A stretch of 64,000 nt of DNA from Kitasatospora indigofera (GCF_014655955.1 NZ_BNBO01000005.1:220998-284997); one strand, 5' to 3'. Positions 9,019 through 21,211 are shown, counted from the first letter of the stretch. Program-made: numbers and translations. Notes: generated from the sequence alone by a model not told the origin.

Positions 9019-9296
9019 CGGGGATCTCCGCAGTCTGGAAGCCGGTCAACCCTTGTGAACCTACGCGTCCGGCAGCTGTGGCACCGTCAGGGAAACCGAC
9101 AAAGGGCCACCCGGCGCCGTTGTCGGGATCGGCGTGACCGACAGCACCCACCGTGACCGGAGGGCACGGATCCGGTCACCGTTCGTCATGATCCGGTCCG
9201 CATGCTGAGCCCCGGCCCGGATTTCTTGGCATGGACAGACGTGGCACCGGATATTGGACCGCTCCACCCGGTATCCGAACAGTCTGGACCACCCTC

Positions 9297-10730
9297 ATGG
9301 CCCGTATCACCGCGCCGCCGGCGATCGAAGAGACGTCCGCCCCGGCCCCGGCCCCCGCTCCGGCGGACGGCCGGCAGCTCTCCCACGGACTCAAGCAGCG
9401 GCACCTCTCGATGATCGCCCTCGGCGGCGTCATCGGGGCCGGTCTCTTCGTCGGCTCGGGCGCGGGCATCGCGGCCGCCGGCCCCGCCATCATCCTGGCG
9501 TTCACCCTCTCCGGCCTGCTGGTCATGCTGATCATGCGGATGCTCGGCGAGATGTCGGCGGCCAGGCCGGCCTCCGGCTCCTTCTCGGTGCACGCCGAGA
9601 AGGAGCTCGGCCCGTGGGCCGGGGTCACCAGCGGCTGGATGTACTGGGTGATGCTCTGCTGCGGCGTCGCCGCCGAGGCCACCGCGGCCGGCAAGATCAT
9701 GAACGGCTGGGTGCCGGGCGTCTCGGCCTGGGTCTGGGTCGGCATCTTCATGGCCTTCTTCTGCGCCAGCAACCTGACCGCCGTGAAGAACTTCGGCGAG
9801 TTCGAGTTCTGGTTCGCCGCCGTCAAGGTGGCCGCGATCGTCGCCTTCCTCGTCCTGGGCACCCTCGGCGTGCTCGGCGTGCTCGGCGACGGCCACCCCG
9901 GCACCGGCAACCTGACCGGCCAGGGCGGGTTCCTGCCCAACGGCACCAGCGGCCTGATCGTCGGTCTGCTGGCCTCGGTCTTCGCCTACGGCGGCCTGGA
10001 GACGGTCACCATCGCCGCGGCCGAGTCCGAGGACCCGCGGCGCAACGTCGCCAACGCGGTGCGCACCGCGGTCTGGCGGATCGCGATCTTCTACATCGGC
10101 TCGATGGCCCTGGTCGTCACGCTGGTCTCCTGGAAGGACCCGGCGATCGTCGAGAACGGCCCGTACGTCACCGTCCTCCAGCACCTGGGCGTGCCCGGCG
10201 CGGGCACCATCATGGAGGCCGTGGTCCTGATCGCGCTGCTCTCCGCGATGAACGCCAACATCTACGGCTCCTCCCGGATGGCGTACTCGCTGGTCGCCCG
10301 CGGCCAGGGGCCGAAGGCGCTGGCGAAGGTCAGCGGCGGCGTGCCCCGGCTGGCCGTGATCGCCTCCTGCGGCTTCGGCTTCGGCGCCGTGCTGGCCGGC
10401 AAGTTCTGGCCGGACACCGTGTTCACCTGGCTGATGAACACCACCGGCGTGGCCATCCTGGTGGTCTGGTTCTTCATCTGCGTCGTCCAGCTGCGGATGC
10501 GCCGCCGGCTGGAGCGCGAGGCTCCCGAGCTGCTCACCGTCCGGATGTGGGGCTTCCCGTACCTGACCTGGGCCGCGCTGCTGGCCGTCCTCGCCATCCT
10601 CGGCCTGATGACCACCACCGAGGGCAACCGCGAGCAGCTGTACGCGGCGGGCGTGCTGGTCGCGCTGCTCTCGCTGGGCGGCTACCTCAAGCAGCGCCGC
10701 GACGGCCGCGCCCGCGCGCTGCGTCCCTGA
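9297..10730 (+). CDS. Amino acid permease (APC superfamily, AAT family)
   Basis: A 477-residue secondary transporter with 12 predicted membrane helices that imports amino acids with protons. The start of the transport domain, LSHGLKQRHLSMIALGGVIG followed by AGLFVGSG, is the AAT-family signature, and GEMSAARPASGSFSVHAEKELG is the conserved first cytoplasmic loop. The sequence is closest in feel to the GABA/asparagine/aromatic permeases, but specificity is not readable. The ATG at 9297 (MARITAPP) is chosen. A powerful bidirectional hairpin lies 25 bases past the stop, so the gene is monocistronic. Confidence 0.88.
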   Translation: MARITAPPAIEETSAPAPAPAPADGRQLSHGLKQRHLSMIALGGVIGAGLFVGSGAGIAAAGPAIILAFTLSGLLVMLIMRMLGEMSAARPASGSFSVHAEKELGPWAGVTSGWMYWVMLCCGVAAEATAAGKIMNGWVPGVSAWVWVGIFMAFFCASNLTAVKNFGEFEFWFAAVKVAAIVAFLVLGTLGVLGVLGDGHPGTGNLTGQGGFLPNGTSGLIVGLLASVFAYGGLETVTIAAAESEDPRRNVANAVRTAVWRIAIFYIGSMALVVTLVSWKDPAIVENGPYVTVLQHLGVPGAGTIMEAVVLIALLSAMNANIYGSSRMAYSLVARGQGPKALAKVSGGVPRLAVIASCGFGFGAVLAGKFWPDTVFTWLMNTTGVAILVVWFFICVVQLRMRRRLEREAPELLTVRMWGFPYLTWAALLAVLAILGLMTTTEGNREQLYAAGVLVALLSLGGYLKQRRDGRARALRP

Positions 10731-10754
10731 CGGCACGCGGGCCGCGACCCGCAT

Positions 10755-10805
10755 GACGAAGGGCCTCGTTCCCGTCCGGTCCGGACGGGAACGAGGCCCT
10801 TCGTC
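10755..10805. terminator. Bidirectional terminator, 23-bp perfect stem
   Basis: Arms at 10755-10777 and 10783-10805 are perfectly complementary over 23 bases around a 5-base loop (ggtcc). It lies between the convergent permease and nitroreductase genes and should stop transcription from both sides. Confidence 0.85.
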
Positions 10806-10821
10806 GTACTGCCCGCGCCGC

Positions 10822-11454
10822 CTACTCGAAGGACGGGCCGGCCGTACGGGTGCGCTTGATCTCGTAGAAGCCCGGGGTGGAGGCGACCAGCAGGGTGCCG
10901 TCCCACAGCCGGGCGGCGGCCTCGCCGCGCGGGGTCGGGGTGACGACCGGGCCGAAGAAGGCCACCCGCTCGCCGTCCGCGCCCTCGACCGCGATCACCG
11001 GGGTGCCGACCTCCTCGCCGACCAGGCCGATGCCCTCGGCGTGCGAGGCGCGCAGGGCCTCGTCGTGGATGTCGGTGTCGGCGGCGTCCGCCAGCTCGGC
11101 CGGCAGGCCGGCGGCGACCAGCGCGGCCTCGATGGTGGCGCGGTCGCGCGGCAGGGCCTCGTTGTGGAAGCGGGTGCCGATCTCGGTGTAGAGGCGGCCG
11201 AGCACCTCGTCGCCGTGCTTCTCGGCGGCCGCGATGCAGACCCGGACCGCGCCCCAGGCCCCGGCGAGCAGCTCGCGGTAGGCCGGCGGGATGTCCTTGT
11301 CCTCGTTGAGCACGGCCAGGCTCATCACGTGCCAGCGCACGTCCACCGGGCGCAGCTGCTGAACCTCGATCAGCCAGCGGGAGGTCATCCAGGCCCAGGG
11401 GCACAGCGGGTCGAACCAGAAGTCGGCGGTCTTGCGGTCTTCGGCAGCAGTCAC
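10822..11454 (-). CDS. Mycothiol-dependent nitroreductase, Rv2466c family (DsbA fold)
   Basis: A 210-residue cytoplasmic thioredoxin-fold protein. FWFDPLCPWAWMTSRWLIEV near residue 10-30 has the CPWA motif typical of the mycobacterial Rv2466c enzyme, which uses mycothiol or mycoredoxin as electron donor and protects against oxidative stress. A long helical insertion and VGTPVIAVEGADGERVAFFGP, with the cis-proline loop preceding the last strands, complete the DsbA-like fold. The GTG start (VTAAEDRKTADF) is chosen because the upstream extension is Pro/Arg-rich and unlike the family. Mycothiol is the actinobacterial thiol, which fits the host. Convergent with the permease, divergent from pepN. 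Confidence 0.88.
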   Translation of the reverse strand: MTAAEDRKTADFWFDPLCPWAWMTSRWLIEVQQLRPVDVRWHVMSLAVLNEDKDIPPAYRELLAGAWGAVRVCIAAAEKHGDEVLGRLYTEIGTRFHNEALPRDRATIEAALVAAGLPAELADAADTDIHDEALRASHAEGIGLVGEEVGTPVIAVEGADGERVAFFGPVVTPTPRGEAAARLWDGTLLVASTPGFYEIKRTRTAGPSFE

Positions 11455-11674
11455 GGCCTTGTGATCCTTCGGTGAGTCGGGCTCCGGACACGGGTAGTAC
11501 CCAAGGGCCCAACGCCCCGACCCGCCCGCTGATTCCGCCCGGCGCCCACCGGCCTGTGCAATGGTACCGACCGGCGGGCCCGTGAAAGGATGCCCGGGAA
11601 AGCGCCGGCCGCCGACCAGCGGCCCGCGGACCGCAGAACGCACCACCGTGCGAGCCGGACAAAGGAGTACCGCC

Positions 11675-14239
11675 GTGCCGGGCAAGAACCTGAGCCGTGA
11701 GGAAGCCCAGCAGCGGGCCGGCATCCTGGAGGTGGACGGCTACCGGGTGCACCTGGACGTGACCTCGGCCACCGACCCCGCGGCCGGCACCTTCCGCTCC
11801 AGCACCACCGTCCGCTTCCGCTGCTCGGAGCCGGGCGCCGGCACCTTCGTGGACCTGCTGGCGCCCGCCGTGCGCTCGGTCCGCCTCAACGGCCGCGAGC
11901 TGGCCCCGGCCGAGGTCTTCGACGGCGCCCGGATCACGCTGGACGGCCTGGCCGCGGAGAACGTCCTGGAGGTGGAGGCGGACTGCGCGTACAGCCGCAC
12001 CGGCGAGGGGCTGCACCGGTTCACCGACCCCGCGGACGGCGAGACCTACCTCTACACCCACTACGAGCCGGCCGACGCCCGCCGGGTCTTCGCCGACTTC
12101 GAACAGCCCGACCTGAAGGCGCCGTTCACCTTCTCGGTGACCGCGCCCACCGCCTGGGACGTCTGGTCGAACGCCGTCCACGAGAACGTCAAGGACGAAG
12201 GCGCCGCCCGCACCTGGGAGTTCGCGCCGACCCGGCCGATCTCGACCTACCTCACCGCCGTGGTGGCCGGCCCGTACCACGTCGAGCGCGACCACTACAG
12301 CCGCGAACTGCCCGACGGCAGCACCCTGGAGATCCCGCTCTCGGCGCTCTGCCGCCGGTCGCTGGCCCCCTACTTCGACGCGGACGAGATCCTCGGCGTC
12401 ACCAAGCAGGGCCTGGACTACTTCCACCAGGAGTTCGACTACCCGTACCCGTTCGGCAAGTACGACCAGGCCTTCGTCCCCGAGTACAACATCGGCGCGA
12501 TGGAGAACCCCGGCTGCGTGACCTTCCGCGAGGAGTTCATCTTCCGCTCGAAGGTCACCGAGGCCGCCTACGAGGGCCGGGCCAACGTCGTCCTGCACGA
12601 GATGGCGCACATGTGGTTCGGCGACCTGGTCACCATGCGCTGGTGGGACGACCTGTGGCTGAAGGAGTCCTTCGCCGACTTCATGGGCTCGTACGCGCTG
12701 CTGGCCGCCGGCACCAAGTACCGCTCGGCCTGGATCACCTTCGCCAACCAGCGCAAGGCCTGGGCCTACCGGCAGGACCAGTTCCCGACCACCCACCCGA
12801 TCACCGCCGACATCCGGGACCTGGAGGACGCCAAGCTCAACTTCGACGGCATCACCTACGCCAAGGGCGCCGCGGTGCTCAAGCAGCTGGTGGCGTACGT
12901 CGGGCGGGACGCCTTCTTCGAGGGCGCCCGGCGCTACTTCAAGCAGCACGCGTACGGCAACACCGTCCTGGACGACCTGCTCGGCGCGCTGGAGGGGACC
13001 AGCGGGCGCGACCTCACCTCCTGGGCCCGCGCCTGGCTGCAGACCGCCGGCGTCAACGCGCTCACCCCGCAGCTCACCGTCGACGCGGAGGGCCGGATCA
13101 CCGAACTCGCCGTCCTCCAGGACGGCGAGCCGCAGCGCCCGCACCGGGTCGCGGTCGGCTGCTACGACCGGGACGCCGACGGGGCCCTGGTGCGCACCGA
13201 CCGGATCGAGCTGGACGTCACCGGCGCCCGCACCGTCGTCGCCGAACTCGCCGGGCGGCCCCGGCCGGCCCTGGTGCTGCTCAACGACGACGACCTCACC
13301 TACTGCAAGATCCGCTTCGACGCGGAGTCGCTGGAGACCCTGCGCACCGGGCTCGGCGACATCACCGACGGCCTCGCCCGGGCCCTCGCCTGGTCGGCGG
13401 TCTGGAACCTCACCCGGGACGGCCTGATGCCGGCCCGCGACTACGTGGCGCTGGTGCTGCGGTTCGCCGGGCAGGAGTCCAACATCGGCGTCCTGCAGTC
13501 CCTGCACCAGCAGGTCAAGGGCGCGGTCGACCTCTACGCCGACCCGGCCTGGCGGGCCGAGGGCGGCCGGCTGCTCGCCGAGGGCGCGCTGCGCGAGCTG
13601 CGCGCCGCCGCGCCCGGCGGCGACCACCAGCTGGCCTGGGCACGCTTCCTGGCCCAGACCGCGAGCGGCTCCGAGCACCTGCGGCTGGTCCGCGGCCTGC
13701 TGGCCGGCAGCGCCCGGATCGACGGCCTGACCGTCGACCAGGAGCTGCGCTGGTCGTTCTGGCTGGCGCTCGCCGCGGCCGGCGACGCGACCGAGGAGGA
13801 GCTGGCCGGCGAACTCGCCGCCGACAACACCGCCGGCGGCCGGCGGCAGTACACCCAGTGCCTGGCCGCCCGCCCCACCGCCGAGGCCAAGGCCGCCGCC
13901 TGGTCGGCCGTGATCGACTCGGACGAGCTGCCCAACGCCCTGGTGGAGGCGCAGATCGCGGGCTTCGCCCCGGCCGGGCAGCGCGAGCTCACCGCCCCGT
14001 ACGCCGAGCGGTACTTCGGGGTGCTGGAGCGGATCTGGGCGGAGCGCACCATCGAGATCGCGATGCGGGTCGTCGGCGGCTTCTTCCCCCGGCTGCAGAT
14101 CAGCACGCGGACGCTGGCCGCCGCCGACGCCTGGCTGACCGGCCACCCGGACGCGGCGCCCGCGCTGCGCCGGCTCGTCCTGGAGTGCCGGGACGACCTG
14201 GCCCGGGCGCTGCGGGCCCAGGCCTGCGACCGCGTCTGA
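11675..14239 (+). CDS. pepN: Aminopeptidase N, M1 family zinc metallopeptidase
   Basis: An 854-residue cytoplasmic aminopeptidase that removes N-terminal residues from peptides. It carries the exopeptidase motif GAMENPG and the zinc site HEMAHMWFGDLVTMRW followed by WLKESFADF (HExxH with the third ligand glutamate 18 residues on), together with the ERAP1-like C-terminal helical domain. Length agrees with actinobacterial PepN (about 850). The GTG start (VPGKNLSREEAQ) has AAAGGAG at ideal distance. It has its own promoter region shared with the divergent nitroreductase gene and ends at a bidirectional hairpin. Confidence 0.95.
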   Translation: MPGKNLSREEAQQRAGILEVDGYRVHLDVTSATDPAAGTFRSSTTVRFRCSEPGAGTFVDLLAPAVRSVRLNGRELAPAEVFDGARITLDGLAAENVLEVEADCAYSRTGEGLHRFTDPADGETYLYTHYEPADARRVFADFEQPDLKAPFTFSVTAPTAWDVWSNAVHENVKDEGAARTWEFAPTRPISTYLTAVVAGPYHVERDHYSRELPDGSTLEIPLSALCRRSLAPYFDADEILGVTKQGLDYFHQEFDYPYPFGKYDQAFVPEYNIGAMENPGCVTFREEFIFRSKVTEAAYEGRANVVLHEMAHMWFGDLVTMRWWDDLWLKESFADFMGSYALLAAGTKYRSAWITFANQRKAWAYRQDQFPTTHPITADIRDLEDAKLNFDGITYAKGAAVLKQLVAYVGRDAFFEGARRYFKQHAYGNTVLDDLLGALEGTSGRDLTSWARAWLQTAGVNALTPQLTVDAEGRITELAVLQDGEPQRPHRVAVGCYDRDADGALVRTDRIELDVTGARTVVAELAGRPRPALVLLNDDDLTYCKIRFDAESLETLRTGLGDITDGLARALAWSAVWNLTRDGLMPARDYVALVLRFAGQESNIGVLQSLHQQVKGAVDLYADPAWRAEGGRLLAEGALRELRAAAPGGDHQLAWARFLAQTASGSEHLRLVRGLLAGSARIDGLTVDQELRWSFWLALAAAGDATEEELAGELAADNTAGGRRQYTQCLAARPTAEAKAAAWSAVIDSDELPNALVEAQIAGFAPAGQRELTAPYAERYFGVLERIWAERTIEIAMRVVGGFFPRLQISTRTLAAADAWLTGHPDAAPALRRLVLECRDDLARALRAQACDRV

Positions 14240-14251
14240 GCACGGAGCACG

Positions 14252-14301
14252 GCGGGGGCCGCCCGGAGTGGGACCTTCTCCCCACTCCGGACGGCCCCCG
14301 C
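14252..14301. terminator. Bidirectional terminator between pepN and chitinase
   Basis: The arms at 14252-14272 and 14281-14301 are complementary apart from one short internal mismatch, with a loop of 8 bases. It sits between two convergent genes. Confidence 0.75.
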
Positions 14302-14318
14302 GTCGTCCCGCGGCCTTC

Positions 14319-15644
<1,326 letters not shown>

Positions 15645-15683
15645 ACGAGAAGACCCCGTGGCTCTCTCTGAGTCAGCACTTAA

Positions 15684-15718
15684 TGGTCTGGACCAAGCTG
15701 AAACAGAGGTTTAGTCCA
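15684..15718 (-). promoter_or_regulatory. Chitinase-type 12-bp direct repeats / DasR-like sites
   Basis: Read on the minus strand, TGGACTAAACCT (15718-15707) and TGGTCCAGACCA (15695-15684) lie 11 bases apart, starting about 40 bases upstream of the chitinase. They match 9 and 11 of 12 positions of the direct repeat TGGTCCAGACCT known from Streptomyces chitinase promoters, and the second is palindromic like the DasR operator core TGGTCTAGACCA. Induction by chitin-derived N-acetylglucosamine sugars is inferred. Confidence 0.75.
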
Positions 15719-15888
15719 CTCGGACCCTTCCGCACAAGGGGTAGCGGCCGACGGATTCGGCCGGGCACGCCTCCAACACCCCTCCCGGACGCGGTTCCTG
15801 ACACCGTCCCGGCCCGGACGGGCCCCGTCCCGGCAGGAGTTCGCCGCGGGCCCCGGCAGGAGTTCCGCACGGGGCCCGGCACGACGAA

Positions 15889-15924
15889 GGCCGGGCCGCA
15901 CCCCCGTGGGGATGCGGCCCGGCC
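15889..15924 (-). terminator. Hairpin terminator after acnA
   Basis: ggccgggccgca (15889-15900) and tgcggcccggcc (15913-15924) form a 12-bp perfect stem, extended inwards by ccccc/gggg pairs. It begins 18 bases past the acnA stop. Confidence 0.75.
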
Positions 15925-15942
15925 CGGTGCCTACGGCGTCGG

Positions 15943-18588
<2,646 letters not shown>

Positions 18589-18635
18589 GACTGACTCCTT
18601 TTAGGTGCTTCGTGCGGTGCCCGGCCTCTCGATGG

Positions 18636-18664
18636 TAAGGTCTGCCTAACTTAGGTCTACCTAA
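18636..18664 (-). promoter_or_regulatory. Tandem iron-box-like palindromes before acnA
   Basis: taaggtctgcctaa (18636-18649) and ttaggtctacctaa (18651-18664) are two 14-bp dyads spaced 15 bases centre to centre. The TTAGG/CCTAA arms resemble DmdR1/IdeR/DtxR iron boxes (consensus TTAGGTTAGGCTAACCTAA), matching about 13 of 19 positions in either register. Control of this iron-sulfur enzyme by an iron regulator is inferred. Confidence 0.5.
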
Positions 18665-18695
18665 CCCGGATCGCCGGTGAGCGCCTCTCGGCAAG

Positions 18696-18748
18696 TATCT
18701 TGATGTCGAGATAAATAGTAGTGGGCAGTTATCTCGATGTCGAGATAA
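18696..18748. promoter_or_regulatory. Two tandem 19-20 bp palindromes (TCTCGA-TG-TCGAGA type)
   Basis: tatcttgatgtcgagataa (18696-18714) and ttatctcgatgtcgagataa (18729-18748) are dyads 34 bases apart centre to centre, just over three helical turns. The second has perfect 9-bp arms around TG; the first has one G:T-type mismatch. The arrangement fits a dimeric repressor such as a MarR- or PadR-family protein binding twice on one DNA face. The regulator gene is not adjacent. Confidence 0.6.
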
Positions 18749-19100
18749 ACCATAGTGCATGTCTCGCGCAAGCACGCGCCCGGCATGCCCGTGTGCCGCC
18801 CTGCCGGATTCGGCCCGCAGGACGTGGCGCCAGCAGCCGCCCCGCCCGCCCGGCGCGCAGCCGCCCCACCCGCCCAGGCTCCCGCGGGGACACGAACGGC
18901 GAGGAAGCGGCGGGTGGCCGCAGGTGGCCCGGCGCGCCGCGAACCAGGGCACCGGACGGCACGGGCGCCGGCCGGTCCGGAACCGGACGGCAGGGCACCG
19001 GACGGCAGGGACGGGTGACGGTGCCCGACGGCGGGGCGGGTACGCCCCCGGCAGCGCCGGCGCATCCCCGGCAGGGGCGCTCGGTCCTGTGGCGGGGCGG
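18749..19100. other. Intergenic, 352 bases, no gene recognised
   Basis: This is Pro/Ala/Gly-rich in all frames, without a credible start or ribosome binding site. It separates the acnA operators from the convergently read 44-aa gene. A plus-strand gene controlled by the shared palindromes would be expected here, but none is convincing. Confidence 0.45.
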
Positions 19101-19235
19101 TCAGTCCCTGCGGCGGGAGCGGGCGATCCGGACCAGGAGCACCACCCCGACCAGCACGGCGACGGCCACCACGATCAGGGCGACCAGCAGCCCCGCCGAC
19201 TCGTCGGGTTCAGGGGCGATGTCAGCGAGACGCAC
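19101..19235 (-). CDS. 44-residue single-span membrane protein
   Basis: A very short protein with an acidic N-terminus (VRLADIAPEPDESAG), one membrane helix (LLVALIVVAVAVLVGVVLLV) and a basic tail RIARSRRRD, suggesting the tail faces the cytoplasm. The GTG start has an excellent GGAGGAA ribosome binding site, and the gene overlaps the end of the preceding polytopic-protein gene by 14 bases in another frame, so the two are probably translated together. Function is unknown; a subunit or stabiliser of the larger membrane protein is a guess. It is too short for standard gene finders. Confidence 0.55.
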   Translation of the reverse strand: MRLADIAPEPDESAGLLVALIVVAVAVLVGVVLLVRIARSRRRD

Positions 19236-20199
19236 GGGGTTTCCTCCCGGTGGGGTCGATGCCCAGGACGAGCACGAGCAGGACGGGGAATTCGAGGTAG
19301 GCGTGGTAGCTCGCCAACGCCGCGTACAGGGCCTTTCCCTGGGCGTAGTCGCTGGCGAACAGCACGGCCAGGGCCGCACCGGCCGCCAGCCCGAGCGCCC
19401 AGGCCCGGCGGCCGCGCAGGCCCGGGGCGCGGCGCTCGAAGGCGGCGCTCGCCTCCGGGGCGTAGCGCGGCAGGAACCACACCCAGACCACGTAGTGCAT
19501 GGTCTGCAGGAAGGCGAAGACCGCGACGAAGCGCAGCCCGGCCGAGCCGTCCAGCCAGCCGGGCGGGGTGTACGAGACGGCCAGCCGGTCGGCCGTGGCG
19601 GTGGCCGGCGCCGCCCAGCCGTCCAGCGTCCCGCCGAGCAGCAGGGCCGGGACGACCAGCACCCAGCCGCACTGCACCGCCATGAAGGCGGCCCGTCCGC
19701 GCGGCAGACCGCGCGACCACTCCAGCAGGAAGAGCAGCGGCACCAGGTTGTGCAGATGGGTCAGCACCACGAAGTGGTAGCCCGGAAAGCTCAGCGAGGC
19801 GGTGGCCGCGAGCAGCAGGAGCGCCGCCGAGGCCGCCAGCAGCCACGGGCGCCGGCGCAGCGCGTGCAGGCAGGCCGCCGCCAGCAGCCCGTACACCAGC
19901 AGGATCTCGGCGGCGCGGGAGGCGGTCGAGACCGGGAGCAGCCGGCACAGCACGATGCCGGTGATCAGTGCCACCAGCAGCTTCAGGAACGGCCCGGCCA
20001 GCACGCTCTCGAAGCGCCCGGTGACGTAGCGCAGTTCGAGGACGTTGTGCAGGATGCCGAAGAGCGCGAGACCGAGGACGGCCGTGCCGGCCGGCGCCCG
20101 CAGCGCCGCGGCCAGCGCCAGGGCGGTGGCCGCGAGGAAACCCGCCAGCGGCGCCGCGCCGAGGCCGCGCGCCGGGGCGGCGAGTGCCGCAGTGGCCAT
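19222..20199 (-). CDS. Polytopic membrane protein with intramembrane histidines, unknown
   Basis: A 325-residue protein with about nine hydrophobic helices. Histidines sit in or beside helices at H51 (FGILHNVLELRYVTGRF), H142, H148 and H150 (GYHFVVLTHLHNLVPLLF), H235 (LQTMHYVVWVWFLPR) and H299 (YHAYLEFP), with LHN occurring twice. Such patterns are seen in membrane metalloenzymes, for example the Brp/Blh carotenoid dioxygenases, but the match is not good enough to assign a family. The ATG has GGGAGGG upstream. It is divergent from another membrane-protein gene with only 61 bases between, and overlaps a 44-aa membrane-protein gene downstream. Confidence 0.7.
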   Translation of the reverse strand: MATAALAAPARGLGAAPLAGFLAATALALAAALRAPAGTAVLGLALFGILHNVLELRYVTGRFESVLAGPFLKLLVALITGIVLCRLLPVSTASRAAEILLVYGLLAAACLHALRRRPWLLAASAALLLLAATASLSFPGYHFVVLTHLHNLVPLLFLLEWSRGLPRGRAAFMAVQCGWVLVVPALLLGGTLDGWAAPATATADRLAVSYTPPGWLDGSAGLRFVAVFAFLQTMHYVVWVWFLPRYAPEASAAFERRAPGLRGRRAWALGLAAGAALAVLFASDYAQGKALYAALASYHAYLEFPVLLVLVLGIDPTGRKPRASR

Positions 20200-20260
20200 C
20201 CTGGTCCCTCCCTGTTCCCCCGCGTTCCACCGCCGGCCCGCACCTGGCACGATCACGCCC

Positions 20261-20614
20261 GTGCCGTATCTCCTCGCGTTCGCGCTCACCCTGCTGGTCG
20301 AGGTGCCGCTGTACGTCGGGGCGCTCGCCCTCGACGGCACCGGGCGGGCCCGGGCCACGGCGGTGGCCGTGGCGGTCAACTGTGCGACGCACCCGGCGCT
20401 CTGGTGGTTCCTCGGCCGCTTCACCGGTGCGACCGCCGCAGCGTACTGGACCGCCCTCACCCTCGCGGAGCTGGCCGTCGTCGCCGTGGAGGCGGCCCTG
20501 CTCGCGCCGCTGGCCGGCTGCCGCGGACCGCTGCCGTACGCGGCCTCGTTCACCGCCAACGCGGCCTCGGTGCTGGCGGGCATGCTGGTGGCCCGGGGCC
20601 TGGCGGCCGGCTGA
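20261..20614 (+). CDS. Small polytopic membrane protein (117 aa), unknown
   Basis: A 117-residue protein with about four membrane helices: LLAFALTLLVEVPLYVGALA, VAVNCATHPALWWFLGRF, LTLAELAVVAVEAALLAPLA and FTANAASVLAGMLVARGL. The N-terminal LxVExPLY and NxxTHPxxWW motifs recur in small Streptomyces membrane proteins of unknown role. The GTG start has no convincing ribosome binding site, so translation may be leaderless, or the start may lie slightly elsewhere. Divergent from the 325-aa histidine-containing membrane protein, with which it probably shares a promoter region. Confidence 0.65.
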   Translation: MPYLLAFALTLLVEVPLYVGALALDGTGRARATAVAVAVNCATHPALWWFLGRFTGATAAAYWTALTLAELAVVAVEAALLAPLAGCRGPLPYAASFTANAASVLAGMLVARGLAAG

Positions 20615-20653
20615 CGGCTCACGGCTCACGGCTCACGGCTCACGGCTCACGGC
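20615..20653. repeat. 7-bp tandem repeat (cggctca), 5.5 copies
   Basis: Five exact copies of cggctca and a partial sixth follow immediately after the TGA stop of the 117-aa gene. This is a simple-sequence tract able to expand or contract by slippage. It lies outside coding sequence and 90 bases before the VapC-like gene. Confidence 0.9.
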
Positions 20654-20743
20654 AGCTAGCGTGGGCGGGACGGGCCCCGGGTCGGGTCCCGACCGTGACA
20701 GGCCGCCGAAGAGACGGACTGACCGACAGGCCGGAGGCCGTGA

Positions 20744-21151
20744 ATGATCGTGGTGGACGCTTCCGCACTGGTGCTGGCCCTGGCGGACGAGGGCGAGCGC
20801 GGCGACCGCGCCCGCGCGCTGCTCGCGGCCGGCGGCGAGTGGGTGGCCCCGGAGCATCTGCTGATCGAGGTGATGCAGTCCCTGCGGGGTCTGTACCTGG
20901 CGAAGGAGCTGACGGCCGGACGGGTCGCCGAACTGGCCGCGGAGTTGCCCGGGCTCACGGTCCGCACGGTGCAGGTCGCGCCGCTGCTGGGGCGGATCTG
21001 GGAGCTGAAGGACAACCTGACGCCGGACGACGCCGCGTACGTGGCCGTGGCGGAGCGGTACGGGGCGCCGCTGGTGACGGCCGACCTGCGGCTGATGCGG
21101 GCCAGCGGACCGCGCTGCGAGATCCAGGGGATCGTCCGCGGCCAGGACTGA
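20744..21151 (+). CDS. PIN-domain protein, VapC-like ribonuclease
   Basis: A 135-residue PIN-domain protein. The first acidic residue is in MIVVDASALVLALADEGERG, the second in PEHLLIEVMQSLRG, and the remaining acids in LTPDDAAYVAVAERYGAPLV and TADLRLMRA, giving the full D-E-D-D metal site. VapC toxins cleave tRNA or rRNA. A VapB antitoxin should precede it, but the 129 bases upstream hold only the 7-bp repeat and no 60-90 codon frame, so the protein is an orphan toxin or a house-keeping nuclease. The ATG start is clear. A 6-bp tandem repeat and a hairpin follow. Confidence 0.85.
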   Translation: MIVVDASALVLALADEGERGDRARALLAAGGEWVAPEHLLIEVMQSLRGLYLAKELTAGRVAELAAELPGLTVRTVQVAPLLGRIWELKDNLTPDDAAYVAVAERYGAPLVTADLRLMRASGPRCEIQGIVRGQD

Positions 21152-21211
21152 CACCGCCGAGCCGCGCCGAACCTCGCGGACAGCGCCGGGTGGGCGCGGT
21201 GGACCAGAACC

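Noticed and set aside
10682..14146. 1154-codon open frame on the minus strand
   Set aside because: Antisense to pepN, with a shuffled Gly/Val/Arg composition and without motifs. pepN has all catalytic residues and a good ribosome binding site.
20744..21151. A VapB antitoxin gene upstream of the PIN-domain gene
   Set aside because: The 129-base gap has no suitable frame with start and ribosome binding site; the 117-aa gene before it is a membrane protein, not an antitoxin.
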